Shown here one piece after another: positions 1 through 6,705 of a DNA stretch of 14,575 nucleotides. The position numbers and the translations under genes are program-made. Each line of letters begins with the position of its first letter. Within the stretch, counting starts at the first letter, position 1. The notes under the pieces are model-generated. The model was not told the DNA's origin. It did no database searches and was given only the letters and a program-made list of their open reading frames with translations. The stretch spans positions 1 through 14,575 of the forward strand of contig JAAZAI010000186.1 in the NCBI GenBank assembly GCA_012514445.1, written 5' to 3'. The stretch comes from Lentisphaerota bacterium. GTDB lineage: Bacteria > Verrucomicrobiota > Kiritimatiellia > RFP12 > UBA3636.

Positions 1-7
1 AGAAAAA

Positions 8-34
8 CGGCGCGCTCGGAGATCGCGCCCTACC
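8..34 (+). repeat. REP-like palindromic unit A
   Basis: This 27-bp unit is itself an imperfect palindrome: GGCGC at 9-13 can pair with GCGCC at 25-29 around a GGA loop. It matches the reverse complement of 66-92 at 24 of 27 positions; the differences are at unit positions 6, 16 and 18. The shared core reads GCTCGGAGA and the unit ends CGCCCTACC. Small palindromes in paired inverted orientation between genes are the hallmark of REP/BIME elements, which are usually mobilised by RAYT transposases. No such transposase lies in this window. The family assignment is inferred from architecture only. Confidence 0.6.
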
Positions 35-65
35 TCGTAAATCACGCAAATCGGGGAATCCACAG

Positions 66-92
66 GGTAGGGCGGGCTCTCCGAGCACGCCG
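66..92 (-). repeat. REP-like palindromic unit B (inverted copy of A)
   Basis: Read on the minus strand, this unit matches unit A (8-34) at 24 of 27 positions. It is a better palindrome than A: GGCG at 71-74 pairs with CGCC at 88-91, and GCTC at 76-79 pairs with GAGC at 83-86, around TCC, with one mismatch (75/87). Together, units A and B can also fold into one long stem, 8-34 with 66-92, with three mismatches and a 31-nt loop. Such a fold in RNA could protect or terminate a transcript entering from the left. Whether it does so is unknown. Confidence 0.6.
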
Positions 93-104
93 CACCGTAT
101 GAAA

Positions 105-133
105 AGCGGCCATATTGCGAATTGCTGGCCGCT
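105..133. other. stem-loop upstream of the sugar kinase gene
   Basis: AGCGGCCA (105-112) and TGGCCGCT (126-133) form a perfect 8-bp stem around a 13-nt loop. Read leftward, the stem is followed by a four-T run (105-102) and then C, like a weak intrinsic terminator for a minus-strand transcript. Read rightward, no T run follows. It could shield the kinase gene from read-through, act in the 5' region, or be incidental. The 93-235 stretch shows no supportable gene. Confidence 0.3.
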
Positions 134-145
134 GAAACGGGCGTC

Positions 146-174
146 TTGCGCGCGCGGAATAGGTATGGTATCGT
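146..174 (+). promoter_or_regulatory. possible sigma70-type promoter for the sugar kinase gene
   Basis: TTGCGC (146-151) and TATCGT (169-174) are 17 bp apart and match TTGACA/TATAAT at 3/6 and 4/6 positions. The predicted transcript would start near 181, leaving a leader of about 55 nt before the ATG at 236. The match is modest and was found by eye. Confidence 0.3.
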
Positions 175-235
175 GTGGGGGTCATTTCCCGACGGCGGCG
201 CGCCGTCTCCCTTGCAACGTGAAAGATCCCCTGTC

Positions 236-1339
236 ATGAACGATCCGTGCATCGCCGGCTTCGGCGAAATCATGCTCCGACTCTCGCCCCCGGGCGTCCT
301 GCGTCTTCCCCAGGTGCTCCCCGGGACCCTCGAGGCGACCTTCGGCGGCGGCGAGGCCAACGTCTGCGCCTCCGTCGCGCTGCTGGGCGGGAAGTCCCGC
401 TATCTGACGGCGCTGCCCAGAAACCCCGTCGCGGACGCGCTCGTGGCGCAGCTCCGGGGCCTCGGCGTCGACACGTCCCGCATCCTGCGCACCGACGCGG
501 GTCGGCTGGGCATCTATTTCGCGGAGGCCGGCGCCAACCAGCGCGGCTCCTCCGTGGTCTACGACCGCGCGATGTCCTCCATCGCGCTGGCCGAGCCGGC
601 GGACTACGACTTCGGCGCGATGCTCGAGGGTGCGACGTGGCTCCATCTCACCGGCATCACGCCGGCCCTCTCCGAGGCCGCCTACCTCTCGACGGTCGCC
701 ATCGCCGCCGCCGCGGCCGAGCGCGGCATCACGATCTCCTGCGACCTGAACTTCCGCAAGAAGCTCTGGAACTGGCGCAAGGGGACGAAGCCCCGCGAAC
801 TGGCCTGCGCCTGCATGGCCAAGCTCGTGCCACTCGTCGACGTGATCGTGGGCAACGAGGAGGACGCGCACGACGTCTTCGGCATCGCCGCCCGCGGCAC
901 CTCGGTCGAAGCCGGCCAGCTCGACATCGAGGCCTACGCCGATGTCGCGCGGCGCCTCTCCGCGATGTTCCCGAAGGCCCGGCACGTCGCCATCACGCTG
1001 CGCGAAAGCCTGTCGGCCGACCACAACAACTGGGGCGCGATGCTCTACGACGTCGCCGCGAAGGCGGTCCACCTCGCGCCGCTGGACGCCGACGGACGCT
1101 ACCGGCCCTACGAGATCCGCGACATCGTCGACCGCATCGGCGGCGGCGACTCGTTCTCGGCGGGGCTGATCTACGCGCTCTCCGGCTGCCGCGCCGCCAC
1201 GAAGCCCGCGGAAGCCCTGGCGTTCGCCGTGGCCGCGAGCTGCCTCAAGCACTCCATCCGGGGCGACTACAACTTCTGCACCGCGGCCGAAGTCGAGTCG
1301 CTCATGCAGGGCAACGCATCGGGGCGCGTGAAACGATGA
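236..1339 (+). CDS. kdgK: PfkB-family sugar kinase, probable 2-keto-3-deoxygluconate kinase
   Basis: This 367-residue cytoplasmic kinase belongs to the ribokinase/PfkB family. The N-terminal signature GGGEANVC lies at residues 37-44. The motif DLNFRKKLW (170-178) is typical of the 2-keto-3-deoxygluconate kinase branch. The ATP/anion-hole signature DRIGGGDSFSAGL starts at residue 299, with Asp305 as the expected catalytic base. The usual DTxGAGD is changed to DRIGGGD, which keeps the essential Asp. KDG kinases phosphorylate the sugar acid from pectin, alginate or glucuronate breakdown before aldolase cleavage. The frame is open upstream to 122, but the family motif begins directly after the ATG at 236, so that start was chosen; its ribosome site is weak. 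The stop overlaps the next start (ATGA, 1336-1339), indicating translational coupling. No aldolase gene is adjacent, so another sugar or sugar-acid substrate is possible. Confidence 0.85.
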   Translation: MNDPCIAGFGEIMLRLSPPGVLRLPQVLPGTLEATFGGGEANVCASVALLGGKSRYLTALPRNPVADALVAQLRGLGVDTSRILRTDAGRLGIYFAEAGANQRGSSVVYDRAMSSIALAEPADYDFGAMLEGATWLHLTGITPALSEAAYLSTVAIAAAAAERGITISCDLNFRKKLWNWRKGTKPRELACACMAKLVPLVDVIVGNEEDAHDVFGIAARGTSVEAGQLDIEAYADVARRLSAMFPKARHVAITLRESLSADHNNWGAMLYDVAAKAVHLAPLDADGRYRPYEIRDIVDRIGGGDSFSAGLIYALSGCRAATKPAEALAFAVAASCLKHSIRGDYNFCTAAEVESLMQGNASGRVKR

Positions 1340-1986
1340 GCATGGTGCGCGGCGTGGCGAAGATCCTGCTGACGATCGCGATCCTGCTCGCGATCCCCTT
1401 CGTCATCGAAATGCTGCTCAACACCTACGAGATGAATCGCAACCCGTGGACGAAGCCCGGCGCGATCGTCGCCGACGGCGGGCCCGTCCACGCGGGCCTC
1501 AACCGGCGGCAGTACAAGGAGATCCGGTTCCGCTCCACCGGAATGCGCATCTACTTCAAGGCGACGAGCCTCCCGGAGGAGGCGGCCGACGCGATCGAGG
1601 CCGACGTCGCCGGCCGGCTGCGCGTGCTCAAGGACGACCAGGAGGTCCTCGCCTACGCCTTCCGGCTCGGCCCCGGCCTCAAGAAGGACATCGGCGGACT
1701 CGACGCCCAGGAAAGCGTCGGCGCGCTGGGCCTCATCGACATCGCGCGCAAATACGACGTCGAGTGCGCCATCGTGCCGCAGCTCCCCGCGGACGCCGCC
1801 GCCGCGGAGCGCCTGACCCGGTGGGAGTTCGCCGTCGGCGAGACGGTGGAGCTGGCCTTCACCTTCGAAGGCAAGATCCCCGAGACGGCCGGCCTCGTCT
1901 TCACGTATTCCAAATCCCCCAGCTCGCTGCTGCACGGGACGTTTCTCGAACGGATCGCCAAACGGCTGACCCGGATCGACCGTTGA
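1336..1986 (+). CDS. membrane-anchored protein of unknown function
   Basis: The family of this 216-residue protein is not recognised. Residues 1-30 carry a basic start (MSMVRGVAK) and a single hydrophobic segment (ILLTIAILLAIPFVIEMLL), so it should be anchored in the inner membrane with the remainder on the periplasmic side, or exported. The soluble part (about 30-216) is a mixed alpha/beta sequence with no cysteine pair, repeat or catalytic signature that I can see. Its ATG overlaps the TGA of the sugar kinase gene by 4 bp, and a DJ-1-type gene follows after 20 bp, so the three genes are probably one transcript. An in-frame ATG at 1342 is an alternative start. The frame was chosen because it is open, starts with a membrane anchor and is coupled to its neighbour. 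Function is unknown. Confidence 0.75.
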   Translation: MSMVRGVAKILLTIAILLAIPFVIEMLLNTYEMNRNPWTKPGAIVADGGPVHAGLNRRQYKEIRFRSTGMRIYFKATSLPEEAADAIEADVAGRLRVLKDDQEVLAYAFRLGPGLKKDIGGLDAQESVGALGLIDIARKYDVECAIVPQLPADAAAAERLTRWEFAVGETVELAFTFEGKIPETAGLVFTYSKSPSSLLHGTFLERIAKRLTRIDR

Positions 1987-2006
1987 AATCGGAAAGGAGC
2001 CCGCCC

Positions 2007-2561
2007 ATGCGCGTCATCGTCCCCCTGGCCTCCGGCGTGGAGGAAATCGAAGCCATCACCATCCTCGACGTCCTGCGCCGCGGCGGCGTCGCCGCCGTCG
2101 GCGTCTCGACCGACGACGAAGCCGGCCTCGACATCGAGGGCGGCCACGGCCTCGGGCTCGTGGCGGACGAAATGTGGGACGAGGCGGACGTCGATTCGGC
2201 CGACATGATCGTGCTGCCCGGCGGCGGAGGCGGGATGCGGCGCCTGCTCGCGGACGAGCGGGTGCTGGAGGCGCTGCGCCGCTTCAACGCCGCGGGCAAG
2301 TTCGTCGGGGCGATCTGCGCCGCCCCCGCCGTGCTTCAGGCGGCCGGCGTCCTCGCCGGCCGCAAGGCCGTCTGCTACCCGGGCATGGAGTCCCACATCC
2401 AGGACGCGCAGGTGCAGAAGGGCGCCGCCGTCGTGCGGGACGGCAACGTGATCACCGGCAGCGGCCCGGGCACGGCGATGGCGTTCGCGCTGGCCGTCCT
2501 CGAGATGCTCGCCGGCGCGAAGATGCGGGACGAGGTGGCGAAGGCCCTGCTCGTCGACTAG
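2007..2561 (+). CDS. DJ-1/PfpI (ThiJ/YajL-like) family protein
   Basis: This 184-residue cytoplasmic protein has the DJ-1 fold throughout and is close to the usual family length. The conserved glutamate beside the reactive cysteine is E15 in GVEEIEA. The nucleophile elbow GAICAAP carries Cys104. IVLPGGGGGM (68-77) is the typical strand-turn motif, and ITGSGPGTAMAFAL near the C-terminus is the DJ-1 ending. Members act as redox-sensing chaperones or have glyoxalase/deglycase-like activity on methylglyoxal-derived damage; which role applies here cannot be read from sequence. A clear ribosome site (AAAGGAG, 1993-1999) sits 7 bp before the ATG. It follows a sugar kinase and a membrane protein, and a carbonyl-stress role near sugar metabolism is plausible but unproven. 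The older annotation as a thiamine biosynthesis protein (ThiJ) should not be applied. Confidence 0.9.
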   Translation: MRVIVPLASGVEEIEAITILDVLRRGGVAAVGVSTDDEAGLDIEGGHGLGLVADEMWDEADVDSADMIVLPGGGGGMRRLLADERVLEALRRFNAAGKFVGAICAAPAVLQAAGVLAGRKAVCYPGMESHIQDAQVQKGAAVVRDGNVITGSGPGTAMAFALAVLEMLAGAKMRDEVAKALLVD

Positions 2562-2590
2562 GGAATGGACGTCCGGCATACGGACTTTTT

Positions 2591-2598
2591 GGAAAAGG
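2591..2598 (+). promoter_or_regulatory. ribosome binding site deciding the GspF-like start
   Basis: GGAAAAGG lies 5 bp upstream of the GTG at 2604. The upstream in-frame ATG (2565) has only AGGGA touching it, with no proper spacing, so the GTG is the better-supported start. Confidence 0.5.
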
Positions 2599-2603
2599 CG
2601 GCC

Positions 2604-3788
2604 GTGGCCACATACGACTACAGCGGATACAAGGCGGACGGCAGCTCCTGCCGCGGGCGGATCGAGGCGGAGGGTGCCAAGGAGGCGCTGCGCCGCCTCG
2701 CCGACGCCGGCGTCTTCGCGGAGTCGGTCCACCCGCTGCGCGCCTCGGCGCCCCTCGGCGCCGCGCGTCGCGCGTCGATCTACCGAGAACTGGGCGCGCT
2801 GCTCGGAGCGGGGCTGCCGATGGACCGCGCGCTGGGGCTGATGATGGAGTCGGAGGACGTGACCGTGTCGAGCGCGCTCGCCTCCGTGCTTGCGGGCGTG
2901 CGCGAGGGCCGCTGGCTGGCCGATTCGGTCGCCTCGGCCTGCGCCGGCATGCAGGGGCACGAGCGGGCGGCGCTGGCCGCGGCGGAGCATTCCGCCACGC
3001 TGCCCGCCATGCTGCCGAGGGTGGCGGACATCCTGGACTCGCAGGAGCTGGTGCGGGACCGCATCCGATCCGCGCTCGTCTACCCGTCGTTCGTGCTCGC
3101 GCTGGGCATCGTCATCGCCTGCGTGATGCTGGGCGTCGTGGTGCCCCGGACGAGCGCGATGCTTGCGGATTCGGGACTCGACCTGCCGGCCGCGAGCCGG
3201 TTCGCGGTCGCGGGCGCGAAGGCGTTCGCGGCGGCGTCCGCCGCGCTCGCGCTGGCGGGCCTCGCGGCGGTTGCGGCGGCGCGGCGCGCGGCGGCGCGGA
3301 GCCCGGAACGCGCGGTGGCGATCGACCGCTTCCTGCTGCGCCTCCCCTTCATGCGCGCGGCGCAGGCGCTGGCGGGGATGCGCTTCGCCTCGACGCTGTC
3401 GGTGCTGACAGGCTCCGGGATGCCGGTGGTGGAGGCGCTGCCGATCGCCGGCTCGGGCACGGGACGTCCGTGGCTCGGGCGCTGCGTCGAGGAGCAGGCC
3501 GAGGCGGTGCGCAACGGCCGGAGCCTCTCGGCCGCCGTCGCGGCCCTCCCGCACATCGGGCGGGAGCTGGGCGACTGGGTGCGCGTGGGCGAGGCGGGCG
3601 GCTGCCTCGGACCGATGCTCGACGTGGCCGCGGGGCGGCTGCAGCGCGAATGGGACCGCGCGCTGTCGCGCCGGCTCGCGCTGCTCGAGCCGGCGATTCT
3701 CGCGGGGGTGGGGCTCTTCGTGCTCGTGCTCGCGCTCGCGCTCATTCTGCCCGTCCTGGGCATGACCCGCAGCCTTGGCGCGGGGTAG
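2604..3788 (+). CDS. type II secretion / type IV pilus platform protein, GspF (PilC) family
   Basis: This integral inner-membrane protein of 394 residues (family about 400) has the GspF layout. The N-terminus ATYDYSGYKADG resembles the typical MPTFxYKAxDxxG start, and two homologous cytoplasmic four-helix domains follow (about 50-160 and 245-365). Hydrophobic segments lie at about 160-181 (beginning SALVYPSFVLALG), 203-227 and 367-392. GspF forms the platform that couples the secretion ATPase to pseudopilus assembly. The GTG at 2604 was chosen because the family N-terminus begins there and GGAAAAGG precedes it; an ATG at 2565 would add 13 residues. It lies 42 bp after the DJ-1 gene. There is no GspE, GspG or secretin gene beside it, so it is an orphan here and needs partners encoded elsewhere. 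Confidence 0.85.
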   Translation: MATYDYSGYKADGSSCRGRIEAEGAKEALRRLADAGVFAESVHPLRASAPLGAARRASIYRELGALLGAGLPMDRALGLMMESEDVTVSSALASVLAGVREGRWLADSVASACAGMQGHERAALAAAEHSATLPAMLPRVADILDSQELVRDRIRSALVYPSFVLALGIVIACVMLGVVVPRTSAMLADSGLDLPAASRFAVAGAKAFAAASAALALAGLAAVAAARRAAARSPERAVAIDRFLLRLPFMRAAQALAGMRFASTLSVLTGSGMPVVEALPIAGSGTGRPWLGRCVEEQAEAVRNGRSLSAAVAALPHIGRELGDWVRVGEAGGCLGPMLDVAAGRLQREWDRALSRRLALLEPAILAGVGLFVLVLALALILPVLGMTRSLGAG

Positions 3789-3792
3789 CCGC

Positions 3793-4680
3793 TCAGTCGT
3801 CCGCGTGGGGGTCGTCGCCGCCGTGTTCGTGGACGTGGGGGGGCGGGACGAGGGCGGGGTTTTTGGCGACGCGCTGGCGGACGGCCTCGTAGAGCAGGAT
3901 GGTCGTGGCGGAGGCGACGTTGAGCGAGTCGCACTGGCCGAGCATGGGAATGCGCACGGGCTGGATGGCGTCGCTTTGCAGCCACGCGTCGCTGAGGCCG
4001 TACTGTTCGGCGCCGACGACGATGGCGGTGTTGCCCGCCAGGTCGAAGTCCGTGTAGAGCGCCGTGGCGTGGGGCGTGGCGGCGAGAATGCGGAAGCCGC
4101 GTTCGCGGAGGAAGGCGATCGCCTCGGCCGTCGAGGTGTCCACCACCGGCACGGAGAAGAGCGTGCCGATGCTGGCGCGCACGACGTTGGGGTTCTGGAT
4201 GTCGGTGCAGTGGTCGCAGACGATCACCGCGGCGGCGCCGGCGGAATCGGCGGAGCGCAGGATGGTGCCGAGGTTGCCCGGCTTCTCGATCGCCTCCGCG
4301 ACGATGACCAGCGCGTCGGGCGGGAGGACGAGCTCGGCGAGGGTCTTGTGGATCTGCGGCCCGATGGCGATGAGGCCGTCGGGGCGGTCCCGCGCGGAGA
4401 TCTTCGCGAAGACGGGCGGCGTGCAGACGAGGTGGTCGGCGCCGGCCGCCGTGCAGCGCACGACGAGCTGGGGCTCGTGCGAGCCCATGTAGAGACCGGG
4501 GCAGGTGACGATCTGCCAGGGCTTGTACCCGTTGTCGAGCGCGCGCTTGAGCTCGCGATAGCCTTCGACGAGCAAGGCGCCCGCCGCGTCGCGGTGCGAG
4601 CGCTGGCGGAGCTTGGCGATCTCCTTGATCTTCGGGTTCGAAGGGCTGGTGATCTCGAGGGGTGGGCGGGAGGGTGTCAT
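3793..4680 (-). CDS. SpoU/TrmH-family RNA 2'-O-ribose methyltransferase
   Basis: This 295-residue SPOUT enzyme transfers methyl from S-adenosylmethionine to a ribose 2'-OH of rRNA or tRNA. An N-terminal substrate-binding domain covers about 10-105 (NPKIKEIAKLRQRSHRDAAG, then LLVEGYRELKRAL). The SPOUT knot domain covers about 120-272. Motif 1 is EKPGNLGTILRSAD (132-145; Asn136 and Arg142), motif 2 is VVGAEQYGLS (221-230), and motif 3 is IPMLGQCDSLNVASA (244-258; Asn254). The architecture fits the 23S rRNA enzymes of the RlmB/TsnR/AviRb type, but the target nucleotide cannot be assigned. The C-terminus ends in a His/Asp-rich tail (PHVHEHGGDDPHADD) beyond the fold. The gene converges with the GspF-like gene (4-bp gap) and diverges from the SurA-like gene, sharing a 64-bp promoter region. 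Confidence 0.9.
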   Translation of the reverse strand: MTPSRPPLEITSPSNPKIKEIAKLRQRSHRDAAGALLVEGYRELKRALDNGYKPWQIVTCPGLYMGSHEPQLVVRCTAAGADHLVCTPPVFAKISARDRPDGLIAIGPQIHKTLAELVLPPDALVIVAEAIEKPGNLGTILRSADSAGAAAVIVCDHCTDIQNPNVVRASIGTLFSVPVVDTSTAEAIAFLRERGFRILAATPHATALYTDFDLAGNTAIVVGAEQYGLSDAWLQSDAIQPVRIPMLGQCDSLNVASATTILLYEAVRQRVAKNPALVPPPHVHEHGGDDPHADD

Positions 4681-4688
4681 TTTGCGTC

Positions 4689-4717
4689 TTTATCAAAATC
4701 CGGCGATAAGGTATACT
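4689..4717 (+). promoter_or_regulatory. promoter of the SurA-like gene
   Basis: TATACT (4712-4717) matches the -10 consensus at 5/6 positions. TTTATC (4689-4694) is a poor -35 (3/6) with a 17-bp spacer. The box sits in an AT-rich pocket in otherwise GC-rich DNA. Transcription would start near 4724, about 20 nt before the ATG. The spacer holds a short inverted repeat, TTATC (4690-4694) and GATAA (4705-4709), which could be an operator or incidental. Confidence 0.5.
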
Positions 4718-4736
4718 AGGCGGCCAACACTGTCAA
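4710..4736 (-). promoter_or_regulatory. divergent promoter of the RNA methyltransferase gene
   Basis: On the minus strand a perfect TTGACA (complement of 4731-4736) is followed after 15 bp by TATACC (complement of 4710-4715, 4/6). The short spacer is suboptimal; with 17 bp the -10 would be the weaker TACCTT. The -10 shares the self-complementary GTATAC (4711-4716) with the rightward promoter, so the two promoters overlap and may compete. The -35 box also abuts the ribosome site of the rightward gene. Confidence 0.4.
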
Positions 4737-4744
4737 GGAAGGAC

Positions 4745-5743
4745 ATGATGATCGTCAGGGCTTCGAGAGGGATTGCGGCGGCTTTATTCGCGCTCGCGCT
4801 GCTGGCGCGGGGCGACGAGGCGCCTTCGACCGGGAACGACCCGCTGGAGGGCGTCGTGGACGGCGTCGCGGCGTTCGTCAACGACGAGGCGGTGACGATC
4901 CGCGACGTGATGGTCGGCGTGCCAGCGCAGCTCAAGGCGATGGCCGAGTCGCCGGACTTCCGGGAGAAGAGCCGGCGCGAGGCGTTCGCCGCCGCCTATC
5001 AGGCCTCGCTCGAATCGGCCGTCGAACGGCGCCTCGTGCTGCAGGCCTATGAGGCCGGCGAGCAGCGCATCCCCGAAAAGGCCGTGGCGCAGTTCCTCCA
5101 CGAGATGATCGAATCCCGCTACGACGGCAGCGTCGCGAAGCTCCAGGAGGATCTGGCGAAGTCGCGGATGACCTATGACGACTGGAAGCGGCTCATGGAG
5201 GAGAACATCGTCCTGCGCTCCATGCGCCAGTCCTTCGTCACCGGCAACGTCCATGTCTCCCCCAACGCGATCGCGGCCGCCTACGCGGCGCGCAAGGAGC
5301 AGCTCAAGACACCGGCGACGGTCAACGTGCTCGTCTTCGCGCTGGCGGACGACGAGGGCTTCGCCGCCGGCTACGCCGCCTTCACGAACCGCCTCGCCGC
5401 CGGCGAGGCCTTCGACAAGCTCGCGCGGGAGCTTTCCGTGGACGCCATGGCGGACGCGGGCGGCGACTACGGCTTCATCGTGCCGGAGGCGGTGCTGGCG
5501 CCTGCGCTGGCGGCGGCCGTCGTCACGCTCAAGGACGGCGAAATCTCGGAACCCATCGCCCTCGGCGCCAAGCGCTTTGTCATCTTCCGCAAGGCCACGG
5601 AGCCCGCAAAGGCGTTGAGCCTGCGCGACGTGCGCGAGCAGATCGAGGCCGAGCTCCACGCCCAGGAGTCCGAGCGCCTCTACGCGAGCTGGATCGCCCG
5701 CCTTCGCGAGGCAGCGGTGATCCGCACGTTCGATCCGCTCTGA
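4745..5743 (+). CDS. surA: SurA-like periplasmic chaperone with degenerate parvulin domain
   Basis: This exported protein of 332 residues starts with a signal peptide (MMIVRASRG, then the hydrophobic stretch IAAALFALALLA). A SurA-type N-terminal chaperone region covers about 35-185 and contains DGVAAFVNDEAVTIRDV. A parvulin (PPIC-like) domain follows (about 195-290) with AGEAFDKLARELSVDAMADAGGD and VTLKDGEISEPI, then a C-terminal helix. SurA escorts unfolded outer-membrane proteins through the periplasm. The catalytic histidines of active parvulins (A-x-H-I-L near the start, W-H-I-I at the end of the domain) are replaced by VNVLVF and KRFVIF, so isomerase activity is unlikely and a chaperone role more likely. 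AAGGAAGG (4735-4742) precedes the ATG; an ATG at 4748 is equally possible. rsmA follows after 19 bp, as in the enterobacterial surA-pdxA-rsmA cluster but without pdxA. Confidence 0.8.
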   Translation: MMIVRASRGIAAALFALALLARGDEAPSTGNDPLEGVVDGVAAFVNDEAVTIRDVMVGVPAQLKAMAESPDFREKSRREAFAAAYQASLESAVERRLVLQAYEAGEQRIPEKAVAQFLHEMIESRYDGSVAKLQEDLAKSRMTYDDWKRLMEENIVLRSMRQSFVTGNVHVSPNAIAAAYAARKEQLKTPATVNVLVFALADDEGFAAGYAAFTNRLAAGEAFDKLARELSVDAMADAGGDYGFIVPEAVLAPALAAAVVTLKDGEISEPIALGAKRFVIFRKATEPAKALSLRDVREQIEAELHAQESERLYASWIARLREAAVIRTFDPL

Positions 5744-5762
5744 CGGACGGAGGGCGAGGCCG

Positions 5763-6683
5763 ATGAATCTCACGAGCCCCCGGGAGGTGATGGCGCTGCT
5801 GGAATCCGGCGGCATCCGCCCCAACAAGGTCCTGGGCCAGAATTTTCTGATCGACCGCAACATCCTCGACGCGATCGTCGCGGTCGCGGAGCTCTCGTCT
5901 GCCGACGTGGCGATCGAGGTCGGACCCGGCCTCGGCGTGCTGACCGAGCAGTTGATGGCGCGCTGCGCCAAGGTCGTCGCCATCGAAAAGGACGCGGGGC
6001 TGCACCAGATCCTCGAGCGGCGCTGGGGCGGCGACCCCCGGCTGGAGCTGATCCACGCGGACGCCCTCGACGTCGATCTCGCGTCCCGCTTCGCCGCCGG
6101 CGCGACGCGTCTCGTCTCGAACCTCCCGTATTCCGTCGGCGTGCGCGTCGTGGTGGACGCCGCGACGTGCGAGGCCGCTCCGGCGGTGATGGTCGTGCTG
6201 CTCCAGAAGGAAGTGGCCGAGCGTTTCGTGGCGGGTCCGGGGACCTCCGACATGGGGGCCGTGAGCATCTGGCTGCAGCAGCGCTACGACATCGCCCTCG
6301 TCAAGACCGTGAAGCCCTCGTGCTTCCATCCGCGGCCCGAGGTCGTCTCCGCCGTGGTCAAGCTCGTGCGGCACGAGCGCTTCCCGCTCGACGCCGCGGC
6401 GCGGGCGGCGCTGCAGGCGCTGACGAAGGCGGCGTTCCTGCACCGCCGCAAGCAGCTCGCGGCGAGCCTGCGCGACGCGCCTGGCGGACTCGCGCGGGAG
6501 GCCGCGTTCACGCGGCGCGCGCTGGCGGCGTGCGGCGCGTCGGAGACGGCGCGGGCCGAGGAGCTTTCCGTGGAGCAGTGGATTGGGCTTTCGGCGGCCT
6601 GGCATGGCATTGCGCTGGACAGGCGGGAGGTCGGCGCGGTAGACTCTGGCGTCGATGGCGGCGTTCGCCAATCTAGCGTGTGA
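5763..6683 (+). CDS. rsmA: 16S rRNA (adenine1518/1519-N6)-dimethyltransferase
   Basis: RsmA (KsgA) dimethylates two adjacent adenines in helix 45 of 16S rRNA late in small-subunit assembly. The 306-residue protein has the family landmarks in order: GQNFL (25-29), the S-adenosylmethionine motif EVGPGLG (52-58), the catalytic motif NLPY (120-123, here NLPYSVG rather than NLPYNIS) and FHPRPEV (188-194), followed by the C-terminal helical domain. Loss of activity confers kasugamycin resistance in well-studied bacteria. It starts 19 bp after the SurA-like gene, with a GGACGGAGGG ribosome-site region upstream. The last 25 or so residues (after about 280) extend beyond the usual fold, and the stop lies just 22 bp before the galU start, so galU is probably co-transcribed. 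Confidence 0.95.
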   Translation: MNLTSPREVMALLESGGIRPNKVLGQNFLIDRNILDAIVAVAELSSADVAIEVGPGLGVLTEQLMARCAKVVAIEKDAGLHQILERRWGGDPRLELIHADALDVDLASRFAAGATRLVSNLPYSVGVRVVVDAATCEAAPAVMVVLLQKEVAERFVAGPGTSDMGAVSIWLQQRYDIALVKTVKPSCFHPRPEVVSAVVKLVRHERFPLDAAARAALQALTKAAFLHRRKQLAASLRDAPGGLAREAAFTRRALAACGASETARAEELSVEQWIGLSAAWHGIALDRREVGAVDSGVDGGVRQSSV

Positions 6684-6705
6684 ACTGGAGCAGAAGAGGA
6701 CGAGC

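Noticed and set aside
1..102. Open plus-strand frame ending in TGA at 100-102 that could be the end of an upstream gene
   Set aside because: It runs straight through both palindromic repeat units, and other frames are also open or closed at random; there is no protein-like signal.
2795..2812. CTGCTCGGAG-like match to the palindrome core inside the GspF gene
   Set aside because: It covers only part of the core, lacks the CGCCCTACC end and lies in coding sequence, so it is a chance match.
1653..3554. Long minus-strand open frame (633 codons) opposite the sugar-cluster and GspF genes
   Set aside because: It is an antisense shadow typical of GC-rich DNA: Arg/His/Gly-rich composition, no family motif, and it overlaps well-supported genes.
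3080..4696. Minus-strand frame of 538 codons overlapping the methyltransferase gene
   Set aside because: It is the methyltransferase gene read in the wrong frame (Arg/Pro-rich); the true frame carries all SPOUT motifs.
6610..6645. Possible internal promoter for galU inside the rsmA end (TAGACT at 6640-6645)
   Set aside because: No acceptable -35 at 16-18 bp; galU is explained by co-transcription.
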